The notes below the pieces were generated by a model. It saw only the letters and a list, made by a program, of their open reading frames with translations, made no database searches and had not been told where the DNA came from. Below are positions 14,988 to 24,636 of a DNA stretch of 64,000 bases, in pieces. Source of the DNA: an uncultured Collinsella sp. (lineage in GTDB: Bacteria; Actinomycetota; Coriobacteriia; Coriobacteriales; Coriobacteriaceae); assembly GCA_902494345.1 (NCBI GenBank), contig CABUSV010000013.1:1-64000 (forward strand), given 5' to 3'. A program made the position numbers and the translations under genes. Position 1 is the first letter of the stretch; every line of letters starts with the position of its first letter.

Positions 14988-17249
14988 ATGATGGGATCAA
15001 ACGTGAGCGAAACAAAGCTAAAGCCAACGGCTAAAAAGCCCGCAACCCGCAAACCGGCTCCGCACGCACCGGAGCTCTCCAAGGACGATGTCTACCTGTT
15101 TGGCATTGGAATGTGGGAGCGCAGTTGGGAAAAGATGGGCGCGCATCCCGACACGCAGCAGCGCACGCGCGGCTGGCGCTTTTGCGTTTGGGCGCCCGAC
15201 GTAAAGAGTGTCCATGTCATTGGCGAATTTAACGACTGGGATGAGCAAGCCAACCCGCTGGTGCCCGTGCATACGAGCGCTATTTGGGAAGGCTTTATTC
15301 CTGGCGCCGAGCAGGGCCAGCTCTATAAATATCTCATCGAGACCAATGAGGGCGAGAAGCTCTACAAGGCCGATCCGTATGCCTTTAAGGCCGAGTGCCC
15401 TCCGGGTACTGCCAGCGTGCTGTGGACCTTGGATGGCTACAAGTGGAACGACGCCGCGTGGCTCAAGCGCCGCGCCGGCCACAACCACATGTCGCAGCCA
15501 CTCAACATCTACGAGGTGCATATCGGCTCGTGGAAGCGCCACGGCGACGCGCCGCAGGGCGAGCCGGACGAGTACGGCAACTACCCCGGCCCCATGGATC
15601 CCTTCCCCGCGCAGCGCGGCGAGTTTTACACCTACGACGACCTGTCGGTCGAGCTCGTGGACTACGTGCGCGACATGGGCTATACGCATATCGAAGTCAT
15701 GCCGCTTATGGAGCATCCGTTCGATGGATCCTGGGGCTACCAGACAACCGGCTACTATGCCGCCACGTCGCGCTACGGCAACCCGCAGCAACTCATGCAC
15801 TTTATCGATGCGTGCCACGAGGCGGGCATCGGCGTGATCATGGACTGGGTACCCGGCGGTTTTTGCGCCGACTCCCACGGCCTTGCCACCTTTAACGGCC
15901 ACATGCTGTTTGAGCACGAGATTCACCCCAACTGGGGCACGCACAAGTTTGACTTCGCCCGTGGCGAGGTCCGCTCCTTCCTGGTCTCTAACGTACTGTA
16001 TTGGCTCGAGAACTTCCACGTGGACGGCATTCGCATGGACGGCGTGTCCAGCATGCTATACCTCAACTTTGGCATCGACGATCCGGGCCAAAAGAAGTTC
16101 AACAAGTACGGAACCGAGGAGGACCTGGACGCCAGCGCGTTTATCCGTCAGGTCAACTGCGCCGTGGAGGCACACTACCCTGACGTGATGATGATGGCCG
16201 AGGAGTCCACCGCGTGGCCGCTCGTGACCTACCCGCCGCAGGACGGCGGCCTGGGCTTCCACTACAAGTGGGACATGGGCTGGATGAACGACACCCTGCA
16301 CTACATGCAGACCGATTTTCCGTGGCGCCCCGGCAACCACGGGCTGCTCACGTTCTCCATCATGTACGCCTTTACCGAGAACTTCATTTGCCCGCTGAGC
16401 CACGACGAAGTCGTGCACGGCAAGTGCTCGCTCATCGGCCGCATGCCGGGTGACTGGTGGCGTCAGTTTGCCGGCCTGCGTACGCTGGCTTTCTACCAAA
16501 TGACGCACCCCGGTGCCAAGCTCAACTTTATGGGCAACGAGATCGGCCAGTTTATTGAGTGGCGCTACTACGAGTCCATCCAGTGGTTCCTGACCGAGGA
16601 GTACGAGACCCACCGTCATCATCAGGCGTTTATCAAGGCGCTCAACCACCTGTACACCGCCGAGCCTGCCCTGTACGAGCGCGGCTACACCGACGACGGC
16701 TTTACCTGGATTGACGCGGATAACTCCAAGCAGTCCATCGTGAGCTTTGTGCGCCAGGGCGAGGACGTCGATGACGACCTGGTGATCTTGATCAACTTTG
16801 ACCCGGCGAGCTACGAGAGCTTCCACGTGGGCGTGCCGCGCGAGGGTGACTGGGAGGTCATCTTCGATTCCGACCGTCCCGAGTTTGGCGGAAGCGGATA
16901 CGCCGGTGAGGAGCCCTACACCTGCTCGAGCGAGCCCTATCCCTGGAACGGGCAGATGGACTCTATTGAGATTAAGGTGCCCGGTCTGGCTGGCGTGGTA
17001 CTCAAGCGCCGCGGTCCCAGCAGCTATAAACCGCCCGTGGTCGAGGAACCCAAGAAGGCAACGCGCAAGCGTGCGTCCTCGGTAAAGCCCAAGGCCGCGG
17101 CTGCCAAGAAGGCTCCGGCTAAGGCGAAGACTGCCAAGCCCGCTGCCAAGGCTTCGACCAAGTCCACCACGACCAAGAAGTCAGCCACCAAAAAGGCTGC
17201 TCCCAAGGCCAAAGCAGCTGCTGTTAAGGCTCATGCCAAGAAAACGTAA
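14988..17249 (+). CDS. glgB: 1,4-alpha-glucan (glycogen) branching enzyme with basic tails
   Basis: A GH13 branching enzyme of about 753 residues that transfers alpha-1,4 chains to alpha-1,6 branch points on glycogen. A CBM48-like domain spans about 60-150. In the barrel the nucleophile is Asp351 (DGIRMDGVSSMLYLNFG), the acid is Glu405 (MMMAEEST) and LSHDEVVHGK holds the third acid. The last 65 residues (about 690-753) are almost only Lys, Ala, Thr, Ser and Pro, like histone H1, and the first 25 have a similar basic run. The start is uncertain: ATG 14988 has no good ribosome site, and GTG 15003 has GGGA six bases upstream. First gene of the glg block. Confidence 0.93.
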   Translation: MMGSNVSETKLKPTAKKPATRKPAPHAPELSKDDVYLFGIGMWERSWEKMGAHPDTQQRTRGWRFCVWAPDVKSVHVIGEFNDWDEQANPLVPVHTSAIWEGFIPGAEQGQLYKYLIETNEGEKLYKADPYAFKAECPPGTASVLWTLDGYKWNDAAWLKRRAGHNHMSQPLNIYEVHIGSWKRHGDAPQGEPDEYGNYPGPMDPFPAQRGEFYTYDDLSVELVDYVRDMGYTHIEVMPLMEHPFDGSWGYQTTGYYAATSRYGNPQQLMHFIDACHEAGIGVIMDWVPGGFCADSHGLATFNGHMLFEHEIHPNWGTHKFDFARGEVRSFLVSNVLYWLENFHVDGIRMDGVSSMLYLNFGIDDPGQKKFNKYGTEEDLDASAFIRQVNCAVEAHYPDVMMMAEESTAWPLVTYPPQDGGLGFHYKWDMGWMNDTLHYMQTDFPWRPGNHGLLTFSIMYAFTENFICPLSHDEVVHGKCSLIGRMPGDWWRQFAGLRTLAFYQMTHPGAKLNFMGNEIGQFIEWRYYESIQWFLTEEYETHRHHQAFIKALNHLYTAEPALYERGYTDDGFTWIDADNSKQSIVSFVRQGEDVDDDLVILINFDPASYESFHVGVPREGDWEVIFDSDRPEFGGSGYAGEEPYTCSSEPYPWNGQMDSIEIKVPGLAGVVLKRRGPSSYKPPVVEEPKKATRKRASSVKPKAAAAKKAPAKAKTAKPAAKASTKSTTTKKSATKKAAPKAKAAAVKAHAKKT

Positions 17250-17343
17250 CAAAGGCGTTACCACTGTAATTACCCGCCCCGCGGGGGCGTAGGATACAAG
17301 TCATAACCGTTCCGGGAGAAACATCCCCGGGGGAAAGGAACGT

Positions 17344-19770
17344 ATGAATAAGATCTTCGACAACAAGCAGGAGTTTACCGAGCTCTATCGCGATGCCGTC
17401 ATGAGCATCAGCGGCAAGAGCGTCAAGGCCGCCAGTGACCTCGACCGCTTTAACGCCCTAGCCAAGCTCGTGGCCGAGAAGGCACGCACCGTTGCCACCA
17501 AGAGCGACGCCCGTGCGGCCGCCGAGGGCAAAAAGCGCGTGTACTACTTCTCGATCGAGTTTTTGATCGGCCGCCTGCTCGACAACTACCTGCTCAACTT
17601 TGGCGTGCGCGACATGGTCGCCGAGGCGCTCGACGACATGGGCTTTGACCTGTCCGTCATCGAGAACCAGGAGCCCGATCCGGCGCTGGGCAACGGTGGC
17701 CTGGGCCGTCTGGCCGCGTGCTTCCTGGATTCCATGGCAGCCGAGGGCATTGCCGGCTACGGCAACGGCATGCGCTACCGCTACGGCCTGTTTAAGCAGG
17801 AGATCGTCAACGGCAGCCAGGTCGAGGCCACCGACGAGTGGCTCACCCACGGCTATCCCTGGGAGGTCCGTCGTCAGGACAAGGCCGTGACCATCAAGTT
17901 TGGCGGCCGCGTCGAGGGTTTTGAGGACAACGGCCGCACGTTCTACCGCACGGTGGACACGCAGGACATCTTGGCCGTCCCCTACGACATCCCCGTGGTG
18001 GGTTATGCCGGCGAGACCGTCAACAAGCTGCGCGTCTGGGCCGCTGAGCCGGTCGAGGAGCACTTCGATCTGGAGGCCTTCAACCGCGGTGACTACGCCC
18101 TGGCCGATGCCGAGCGCGCCGAGGCCGAGGCCATCAGCGCCATCCTCTACCCCAATGACGCCGGCGAGCACGGCCGACTGCTGCGCCTGAAGCAGGAGTA
18201 CCTGTTTGTCTCGGCCGGCATCTACAGCCTGCTCGACACCTTTGAGAAGGAGCACGGCGAGAACTGGGAGCTGCTGCCGCAGTTTGTGGCCATCCACACC
18301 AACGACACGCACCCCGCCATGTGCGGCCCCGAGCTTATGCGTATCCTCATCGACGAGAAGAAGCTCGAGTGGGACGACGCCTGGAACATCGTGACGCAAG
18401 TCGTGAGTTACACCAACCACACCATCCTGCCCGAGGCTCTGGAGAAGTGGCCCATCGGCACGTTCTCCAAGCTCCTCCCCCGCGTGTACCAGATCATCGA
18501 CGAGATCAGCCGTCGTTGGCACGAGTCGTTCGACACCACGCAGGAGGGCTGGCAGGAGCGTCTGCGCCAGACCGCCATCCTGTGGGACGGCGAGATTCGC
18601 ATGGCCAACCTTTCCGTGATCTGCAGCCACAGCGTCAACGGCGTGGCCAAGATCCACTCCGACATCATCAAGAACATCGTGCTCAAGGACTTCTATGCCC
18701 TGACGCCCGAGAAGTTCAACAACAAGACCAACGGCATCTCGCACCGTCGCTTCTTTGCCGAGGCCAACCCCACATACGCCAAGCTCGTGACCGAAGCCAT
18801 TGGCGACGGCTGGCTGAAGGACGCCTTTGAGCTGGAGAAGCTTAAAGGTTTTCAGAACGACACCGAGTTCCTGAAGGCCGTGGGTGCCTCCAAGCGCGCC
18901 AACAAGGAGCGTCTGGCCGCCTACGTTAAGGCCGAGACCGGTCTGGTCATCGACCCCAACACCGTCTTCGATGTCCAGGTAAAGCGCTTCCATGCCTACA
19001 AGCGCCAGCTCATGAACATCATGAAGGTGATGGACATCTACAACCGTCGCATCGCCGACCCCAACTTCCACGTGACGCCGACGACCTTCATCTTTAGCGG
19101 CAAGGCTGCCTCGAGCTATACCTTCGCCAAGGAGACCATCCGCCTCATTAACTCCGTGGCCGACGTCATCAACAACGACGCCCGCGTGAACGAGGTCATG
19201 AAGGTCTGCTTTATTCCCAACTTCCGCGTGAGCAATGCCCAGCTCATCTACCCCGCCGCCGAGATCTCGGAGCAGATTTCCACGGCCGGCAAAGAGGCCT
19301 CGGGCACGTCCAACATGAAGCTCATGATGAACGGCGCCATTACGCTGGGCACCCTCGACGGCGCCAATATCGAGATCGCAGATCTGGCCGGTCGCGAGAA
19401 CGAGGCCATCTTTGGCCTGACCGCCCCCGAGGTCGAGCAGCTCTGGGCATCCAACAGCTACTTTGCGTGGGATACCCTCAACAACGATCGCGAGCGTCTG
19501 GGCCGCGTGATGGACGAGCTCAAGGACAACACCTTTGCGGGTCTTTCGGGCAACTTCGAGAGCATCTACAACGAGCTCATGAACAACAACGACCCCGACT
19601 TGGTCATGGCCGACTTCCGCAGCTACGTGGATGCATGGGAGAAGCTCACGAACAGCTACGACGACCAGGAGACCTGGAACCGCAAGGCCCTGCTCAACAC
19701 CGCTTCGAGCGGCTGGTTCTCGAGCGACCGCACCATTCGCGAGTACCGCGACGAGATCTGGCACGCGTAG
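17344..19770 (+). CDS. glgP: Glycogen/starch phosphorylase
   Basis: An 808-residue GT35 alpha-glucan phosphorylase releasing glucose-1-phosphate from storage glucan. The pyridoxal-phosphate lysine is Lys659 in EASGTSNMKLMMNGA, followed by TLGTLDGANIEI. Other family marks are DPALGNGGLGRLAACFLDS near residue 116, HTNDTHPAM near 318 and VKRFHAYKRQL near 547. GGGAAAGGAA precedes the ATG. It lies 94 bases after glgB, and the gap holds a G+C-rich palindrome at 17275-17289. Having the degradation enzyme between two synthesis genes suggests that make and break are co-expressed. Confidence 0.96.
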   Translation: MNKIFDNKQEFTELYRDAVMSISGKSVKAASDLDRFNALAKLVAEKARTVATKSDARAAAEGKKRVYYFSIEFLIGRLLDNYLLNFGVRDMVAEALDDMGFDLSVIENQEPDPALGNGGLGRLAACFLDSMAAEGIAGYGNGMRYRYGLFKQEIVNGSQVEATDEWLTHGYPWEVRRQDKAVTIKFGGRVEGFEDNGRTFYRTVDTQDILAVPYDIPVVGYAGETVNKLRVWAAEPVEEHFDLEAFNRGDYALADAERAEAEAISAILYPNDAGEHGRLLRLKQEYLFVSAGIYSLLDTFEKEHGENWELLPQFVAIHTNDTHPAMCGPELMRILIDEKKLEWDDAWNIVTQVVSYTNHTILPEALEKWPIGTFSKLLPRVYQIIDEISRRWHESFDTTQEGWQERLRQTAILWDGEIRMANLSVICSHSVNGVAKIHSDIIKNIVLKDFYALTPEKFNNKTNGISHRRFFAEANPTYAKLVTEAIGDGWLKDAFELEKLKGFQNDTEFLKAVGASKRANKERLAAYVKAETGLVIDPNTVFDVQVKRFHAYKRQLMNIMKVMDIYNRRIADPNFHVTPTTFIFSGKAASSYTFAKETIRLINSVADVINNDARVNEVMKVCFIPNFRVSNAQLIYPAAEISEQISTAGKEASGTSNMKLMMNGAITLGTLDGANIEIADLAGRENEAIFGLTAPEVEQLWASNSYFAWDTLNNDRERLGRVMDELKDNTFAGLSGNFESIYNELMNNNDPDLVMADFRSYVDAWEKLTNSYDDQETWNRKALLNTASSGWFSSDRTIREYRDEIWHA

Positions 19771-19807
19771 AGGCGCGCGAGCTCCCTTATGCCAGCACGG
19801 CATTATT

Positions 19808-19838
19808 CGGTGGGCGCGACCAGGCGCCGTGCCCACCG
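19808..19838 (+). terminator. Intercistronic hairpin between glgP and glgC
   Basis: CGGTGGGC (19808-19815) pairs with GCCCACCG (19831-19838) without a T-run. It may stabilise the glgP message end or cause partial termination, adjusting the amount of glgC relative to glgP. Confidence 0.4.
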
Positions 19839-19878
19839 CTAATGGGTTTAAGAACATCGATGACAGAAGGAGAAATCG

Positions 19879-21027
19879 ATGAGTAAGAAAGAATGCATCG
19901 CGATGCTCCTCGCAGGAGGACAGGGCAGCCGATTGGGGGCACTCACCCAAAAGATCGCTAAGCCGGCGGTTAGCTTTGGTGGCAAGTTCCGCATTATCGA
20001 CTTTTCGCTGTCCAACTGCTCCAACTCGGGCATCGACACGGTGGGCGTTCTGACGCAGTATCGTCCCTACCTGCTGCATGCCTATGTTGGCTCCGGCGAG
20101 GCGTGGGATCTGGACAGCCGCGACGGCGGCGTGTCGATCCTGCCGCCGTACGAGACGCAGACCGGCGGCGCCTGGTATGCGGGCACGGCCGACGCCATTA
20201 CGCAGAACCTCGACTACATCAAGGCCAACGACCCCAAGTACGTCCTGATTCTGTCTGGCGATCACCTGTATCGCATGGACTACCGCAAGATGCTCAAGAC
20301 GCACATCGAGAACAACGCCGACCTCACGGTGAGCGTTATGCCCGTGCCGTGGGAGGAGGCCAGTCGCTTTGGTATCCTGACCACCGACCCCGAGGACGGC
20401 CGCATCACCAAGTTCACCGAGAAGCCCGATAAGCCCGATTCGAACCTCGCGTCCATGGGCATCTACATCTTCTCGGCCGACGTCCTGATCGAGGCGCTCG
20501 AGGAGGACGCTCTGGACCAGCGCTCGAGCCACGACTTTGGCAAGGACATCATCCCCAAGCTGCTCGGCGAGGGCAAGCGCCTGTACAGCTACGAGTTTCA
20601 CGGCTTTTGGAAGGACGTCGGCACCATCGCCAGCTTCCACGAGACCTCGATGGACCTGCTGGGCAACAACCCCGAGTTCGACCTGTTCGACAAGCACTTC
20701 CCCATCATGTCCAACATCACCACGCGTCCGCCGCACTACATTGGTCCGGACGGCCGCCTGGACGACTGCCTGGTCTCCAACGGCTGCAAGATCTACGGCA
20801 CCGCTCGCCACTCGATCCTTTCGACCGATGTCATCATCGAGGAGCGCGCCGTGGTCGAGGACTCTGTGCTGCTGCCGGGTGCGCACGTTAAGAGCGGCGC
20901 GCACATCTGCCGCGCTATTTTGGGCGAGAACTCCACGGTCGAAGAGGGCGTGAAGCTCGGCTCTGTCGATACCACCAAGGATACGGCCGTCGTTGGAAAT
21001 GACGTCGTTATCGGGAAGGGGGAATGA
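19879..21027 (+). CDS. glgC: Glucose-1-phosphate adenylyltransferase
   Basis: A 382-residue ADP-glucose pyrophosphorylase making ADP-glucose, the donor for glycogen synthase, from glucose-1-phosphate and ATP. Marks are AMLLAGGQGSRLGALTQKIA with the nucleotide-binding loop, FGGKFRIIDFSLSNCSNSG, the glucose-1-phosphate site ITKFTEKPDKP near residue 178, GDHLYRMDYRKML near 118, and C-terminal beta-helix repeats. GAAGGAG lies upstream of the ATG. It is followed after 4 bases by glgD, its homologous partner. Confidence 0.96.
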   Translation: MSKKECIAMLLAGGQGSRLGALTQKIAKPAVSFGGKFRIIDFSLSNCSNSGIDTVGVLTQYRPYLLHAYVGSGEAWDLDSRDGGVSILPPYETQTGGAWYAGTADAITQNLDYIKANDPKYVLILSGDHLYRMDYRKMLKTHIENNADLTVSVMPVPWEEASRFGILTTDPEDGRITKFTEKPDKPDSNLASMGIYIFSADVLIEALEEDALDQRSSHDFGKDIIPKLLGEGKRLYSYEFHGFWKDVGTIASFHETSMDLLGNNPEFDLFDKHFPIMSNITTRPPHYIGPDGRLDDCLVSNGCKIYGTARHSILSTDVIIEERAVVEDSVLLPGAHVKSGAHICRAILGENSTVEEGVKLGSVDTTKDTAVVGNDVVIGKGE

Positions 21028-21031
21028 TCCG

Positions 21032-22159
21032 ATGATCAATCGCAAGGCCATCGGTTATATCACCGCTAACTACTCTTCGACCTACGGCAGCGTGCTGCTC
21101 AAGGACCGCCCCATCGCGTCCGTTCCGTTTTTGGGCCGCTACCGCCTGATCGACTTCCCGCTGTCCAACATGATGAATGCCGGCATTAAGACCGTCGGCG
21201 TCGTCATGCCGGGCAACTACCGCTCGCTGATCGACCACGTGGGCTCGGGCAAGGACTGGGGCCTGGACCGCAAGAAGGGCGGCCTGTTCATGGTGCCCGG
21301 CAACGCGTATGGCACCACCAAGGGCGGCATGCGCTTCCTGCTGCGCGACATCATCTCTAACAAGACGCTGTTCCAGCGCTCGGACAAGCCCTACGTTGTG
21401 ATGATGGGCACCAACATCATCTTTAACATGGACCTCAACACCATCATCGACGCGCACGAGAACTCCGGTGCCCAGATGACCGTGGTGTACTGCAAGGCCA
21501 CGCGCAACGTCGATGACGAGACTAAGCTCGAGATTAACGAGAACGGCCGCCTGACGGGCGTGAGCGCCGGCGTCGTGTACGGCGACAACGCCTCTATGGA
21601 CTGCTGCATCGTCAACCGCGAGACGCTGCTCGAGATCATCGACCACTACCAGGCCGCCGACTATCTGGACCTGCTCGAGGCACTCCAGGGCGACTTTGGC
21701 AACATCGACGTGTGCAGCTACGAGTACAAGGGCGAGGTCGTGGGCGTGTTTAGCGAGAAGTCGCTGTACCGCCGCAGCATGGACCTGCTCGACCAGACCG
21801 TGGCCGACCATCTCTTCGACCCCGAGCGCCCGATTCTGACCAAGGCTCACGACGTGCCGCCTTCGCGCTATGCGACCGGCAGCCACGCCTGCAACTCGAT
21901 CATCTCGGCCGGCTGCATCATCAAGGGCACCGTGCGTAACTCGATCCTGTCGCGCGGCGTCGTGGTCGAGGAAGGCGCCTCGGTGACGAACTCGATCATC
22001 AACCAGAGCTGCGTCATCAAGAGCGGCGCCCGCGTTGAGAATGCAATCCTGGACAAGAACAACGTGGTTCCCACCAACACCGAGCTTCGCGGCACGCCCG
22101 AGAACATCCTGGTGCTGGGAAAGGCCCCGTTAACTTCTGATATCACCAACGCGAGCTAG
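21032..22159 (+). CDS. glgD: GlgD, glucose-1-phosphate adenylyltransferase regulatory subunit
   Basis: A 375-residue GlgC paralogue. It keeps the fold (PFLGRYRLIDFPLSNMMNAG, VMMGTNIIFNMDLNTII, C-terminal beta-helix NSIISAGCIIKGTVRNSIL) but the N-terminal nucleotide loop LAGGxGSRL of GlgC is replaced by YITANYSSTYGSVLLKD. In clostridia GlgD activates GlgC in a mixed tetramer and has little activity alone; the lost loop predicts the same here. ATG 21032 is 9 bases after AAGGGGG. It is followed by a strong hairpin and then glgA. Confidence 0.94.
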   Translation: MINRKAIGYITANYSSTYGSVLLKDRPIASVPFLGRYRLIDFPLSNMMNAGIKTVGVVMPGNYRSLIDHVGSGKDWGLDRKKGGLFMVPGNAYGTTKGGMRFLLRDIISNKTLFQRSDKPYVVMMGTNIIFNMDLNTIIDAHENSGAQMTVVYCKATRNVDDETKLEINENGRLTGVSAGVVYGDNASMDCCIVNRETLLEIIDHYQAADYLDLLEALQGDFGNIDVCSYEYKGEVVGVFSEKSLYRRSMDLLDQTVADHLFDPERPILTKAHDVPPSRYATGSHACNSIISAGCIIKGTVRNSILSRGVVVEEGASVTNSIINQSCVIKSGARVENAILDKNNVVPTNTELRGTPENILVLGKAPLTSDITNAS

Positions 22160-22191
22160 CTTTGGCACCGCAACATCGCTCGTAACACGTA

Positions 22192-22225
22192 GAATAGCCG
22201 CCCGGTTTGCGCCTGGCGGCTATTC
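22192..22225 (+). terminator. Hairpin between glgD and glgA
   Basis: GAATAGCCGCC (22192-22202) and GGCGGCTATTC (22215-22225) are 11-bp perfect arms with a 12-base loop. It is followed by TCGAATTACAAC, so not a classical terminator. It ends 14 bases before the glgA ribosome site and may set the glgD:glgA ratio. Confidence 0.5.
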
Positions 22226-22249
22226 TCGAATTACAACATGGGAGACAAT

Positions 22250-24544
22250 ATGGCTGATTCCAGCAAAAAGATGCAGATCGTGTTTGCCTCGGCCGAGTGC
22301 GCGCCGTTTGTGAAGACCGGTGGCCTGGGCGACGTGGCGGGCTCGCTGCCTGCGGCGCTTGTACGCGCCGGCGCCGAAGTCATCGTGATGGTGCCCAAGT
22401 ACGCCACCATCAAGGACGAGTACAAGGCACAAATGGAGCACTTCTCCGACTTTTACGTGAGCCTGGGCTGGCGCAATGAGTACTGCGGACTCGAGAAGCT
22501 CGAGCACGACGGCGTCACCTATATGTTCATCGACAACGAGCGCTACTTTGCGCGCGACTATCCGTACGGCTTCTTTGACGACGGCGAGCGTTTTGCGTTC
22601 TTCTCCAAGGCCATCACTGAGAGCCTGCAGCACCTGCCGGCCGGCTTTGAGTGCGACATCCTGCACTGCAACGACTGGCAGACGGCACTGGCGCCCGTGT
22701 TCTTGCGTGAGTTCTACCAGGGCCTGCCGCTGTACGACCGCGTCAAGACCGTGTTCTCGATCCACAACGTGGCGTTCCAGGGCCAGTTTAGCGACACCGT
22801 AATGGAGGACATCCTGGGTGTGGCGCACATTCCGGCGGCTGCCTCGCAGCTGCGTTGCGACGCCTGCAGCATCAACTACATGCTGGGCGCCCTGCGCTAT
22901 GCCGACGCCATCACTACGGTGAGCCCCACCTACGCGGGCGAGATCCAGACGCCCGAGTTTGGCGAGGGCCTGGACGGCGTTCTGCGCGAGCGTTCGTACG
23001 CGCTGCAGGGCATTTTGAACGGCATTGACGTGACGGGCTTTGACCCGGCGACCGATAAGCGCATTGCCGCCAACTACACCGTCGAGGACCGTTCTGGAAA
23101 GGCCGTGTGCAAGGCCAAGCTGCAGGAAGAGCTGGGGCTCGAGGTTCGCGACGACCGCCCGCTCATGGTGATGGTCACGCGCCTGACGCGCCAGAAGGGC
23201 ATGGACCTGGTCATGTACGCGCTCGACCGCATCCTGTCCGGCGGCGTGCAGGTGGCGGTTCTAGGCACCGGCGACCGCGACTACGAGGACGGCCTGCGAT
23301 ACTTCCAGGACAAGTACCCCGGCACCATGGCCGCGCGCATCGAATTCGATCCGGCGCTGTCACAGCGCATGTATGCTGCCGCCGATATGTTCCTGATGCC
23401 TTCGAAGTTTGAGCCCTGCGGCCTGTCGCAGATCATCGCCATGCGCTACGGCACCCTGCCCATCGTGCGCGAGACCGGTGGCCTGAAGGACACCGTGATC
23501 CCGTATAACGAGTTTACCGGCGAGGGCACGGGCTTCTCGTTTAGCAACTTTAACGGCGACGAGATGGGCGATGCGGTATTCCGCGCGGCGCGTCTGTTCT
23601 GGGATAACCGCGACGCCTGGAACCAGCTGGTCACGCAGGCCATGAGCCAGGACTTTAGCTGGACGCGCTCGGCCGACAAGTATCTGGACCTGTACTTCTT
23701 TATGCACCCGGAGATTGAGAGGCCGGCGGCTGTTGTCGTCGAGCCTGAGGCTGTTGCTGAGCCGGTGGCCGCAGAGGAGCCCAAGGTCGAGGAGAAGCCG
23801 GCTGTCGAGGCCGAGGTAAAGCCCGCAGCGAAGCCTGCCGCCAAGAAGACGACGGCCCGCAAGGCAACGGCTAAGAAGGCTACGGCCACGAAGGCCGCTG
23901 CGAGCAAGACCACCGCTGCCAAGACAACTACCGCCAAGGCAACGACGACGCGCAAGCGTACGACCGCCGCTGCCAAGAAGGTCGCCGAGGCCGAGGTCGC
24001 TCCCGAGGTAAAGGCCGAAACCGCCACCGCCGAGGCTAAGCCTGCGGCAAAGGTACCGGCTAAGGCCGCTGCCAAGAAGACGACCACGACCGCCAAGAAG
24101 GCAACGGCCGCCAAGAAGACCACGGCAACGAAGTCGACGAGCACGAAGGCTACTACGACGAAGGCCGCCGCGAAGACGACCCCGAAGGCAGTCGCAAAGC
24201 CGGCCGGCAAAGTCGAGGAGACGCCCTCCGAGTCCAAGGCCGAGGCAGCTGTCGAGGCAAAGCCGGCTGCCAAGACTACCACGCGCAAGCGCACTACCAC
24301 GACGGCCAAAAAGGCCACGACCAAGGCTGCTGCTCCCAAGGCAGAGGCTAAGGCCGAGGACAAGCCCGCAGTAAAGGCCGAGCCGGCACCGAAGGCTGCT
24401 GAGGTCAAGACCGCTCCGAAGGCTACGGCAAAGACCGAGCCCGCCAAGGAGGCCCCGGTCTCCCCCGCCGCTAAGACTGAGGAAAAGGCTCCGACCAAGA
24501 AGACCTCCGTCCGTAAGGCAACGGCCACCCGCAAGCGCCACTAA
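22250..24544 (+). CDS. glgA: Glycogen synthase (ADP-glucose) with histone H1-like tail
   Basis: A 764-residue GT5 glycogen synthase extending alpha-1,4-glucan from ADP-glucose. The catalytic part is residues 1 to about 490, with the ADP-glucose-binding KTGGLGDV motif (Lys22), HCNDWQTAL near 140, FSIHNVAFQGQ near 170 and FEPCGLSQIIAMRYGTLPIV near 387. About 270 further residues consist nearly entirely of Ala, Lys, Thr, Pro and Glu with repeated KKTTA, TTTRKRTT and AKPAAK units, ending in TRKRH. Family members are usually about 480 residues. The tail resembles histone H1 or DNA-binding tails. ATG 22250 is six bases after GGGAG. Last gene of the block, followed by a strong terminator. Confidence 0.94.
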   Translation: MADSSKKMQIVFASAECAPFVKTGGLGDVAGSLPAALVRAGAEVIVMVPKYATIKDEYKAQMEHFSDFYVSLGWRNEYCGLEKLEHDGVTYMFIDNERYFARDYPYGFFDDGERFAFFSKAITESLQHLPAGFECDILHCNDWQTALAPVFLREFYQGLPLYDRVKTVFSIHNVAFQGQFSDTVMEDILGVAHIPAAASQLRCDACSINYMLGALRYADAITTVSPTYAGEIQTPEFGEGLDGVLRERSYALQGILNGIDVTGFDPATDKRIAANYTVEDRSGKAVCKAKLQEELGLEVRDDRPLMVMVTRLTRQKGMDLVMYALDRILSGGVQVAVLGTGDRDYEDGLRYFQDKYPGTMAARIEFDPALSQRMYAAADMFLMPSKFEPCGLSQIIAMRYGTLPIVRETGGLKDTVIPYNEFTGEGTGFSFSNFNGDEMGDAVFRAARLFWDNRDAWNQLVTQAMSQDFSWTRSADKYLDLYFFMHPEIERPAAVVVEPEAVAEPVAAEEPKVEEKPAVEAEVKPAAKPAAKKTTARKATAKKATATKAAASKTTAAKTTTAKATTTRKRTTAAAKKVAEAEVAPEVKAETATAEAKPAAKVPAKAAAKKTTTTAKKATAAKKTTATKSTSTKATTTKAAAKTTPKAVAKPAGKVEETPSESKAEAAVEAKPAAKTTTRKRTTTTAKKATTKAAAPKAEAKAEDKPAVKAEPAPKAAEVKTAPKATAKTEPAKEAPVSPAAKTEEKAPTKKTSVRKATATRKRH

Positions 24545-24568
24545 TCCGGACGATTCAAACTTAATCCT

Positions 24569-24613
24569 CAACGCAAAAGAGGGCGCCCCAACCAGGCGCC
24601 CTCTTTTGCGTTG
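24569..24613. terminator. Bidirectional terminator after glgA
   Basis: Arms 24569-24587 and 24595-24613 match over 19 bases around a 7-base loop. The arms contain AAAAGAGGGCGCC and its complement, so each strand ends with a T-run inside the stem. It closes the glg block. Confidence 0.85.
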
Positions 24614-24636
24614 AACTTCTCTAGTAAAAAGAAGCC

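Noticed and set aside
17458..21051. A 1197-codon open frame on the minus strand, antisense to glgP and glgC
   Set aside because: It is the mirror of G+C-rich coding sequence. Its translation is low-complexity Val/Leu/Gly/Asp-rich with no family motif, while both genes on the plus strand have full catalytic motifs.
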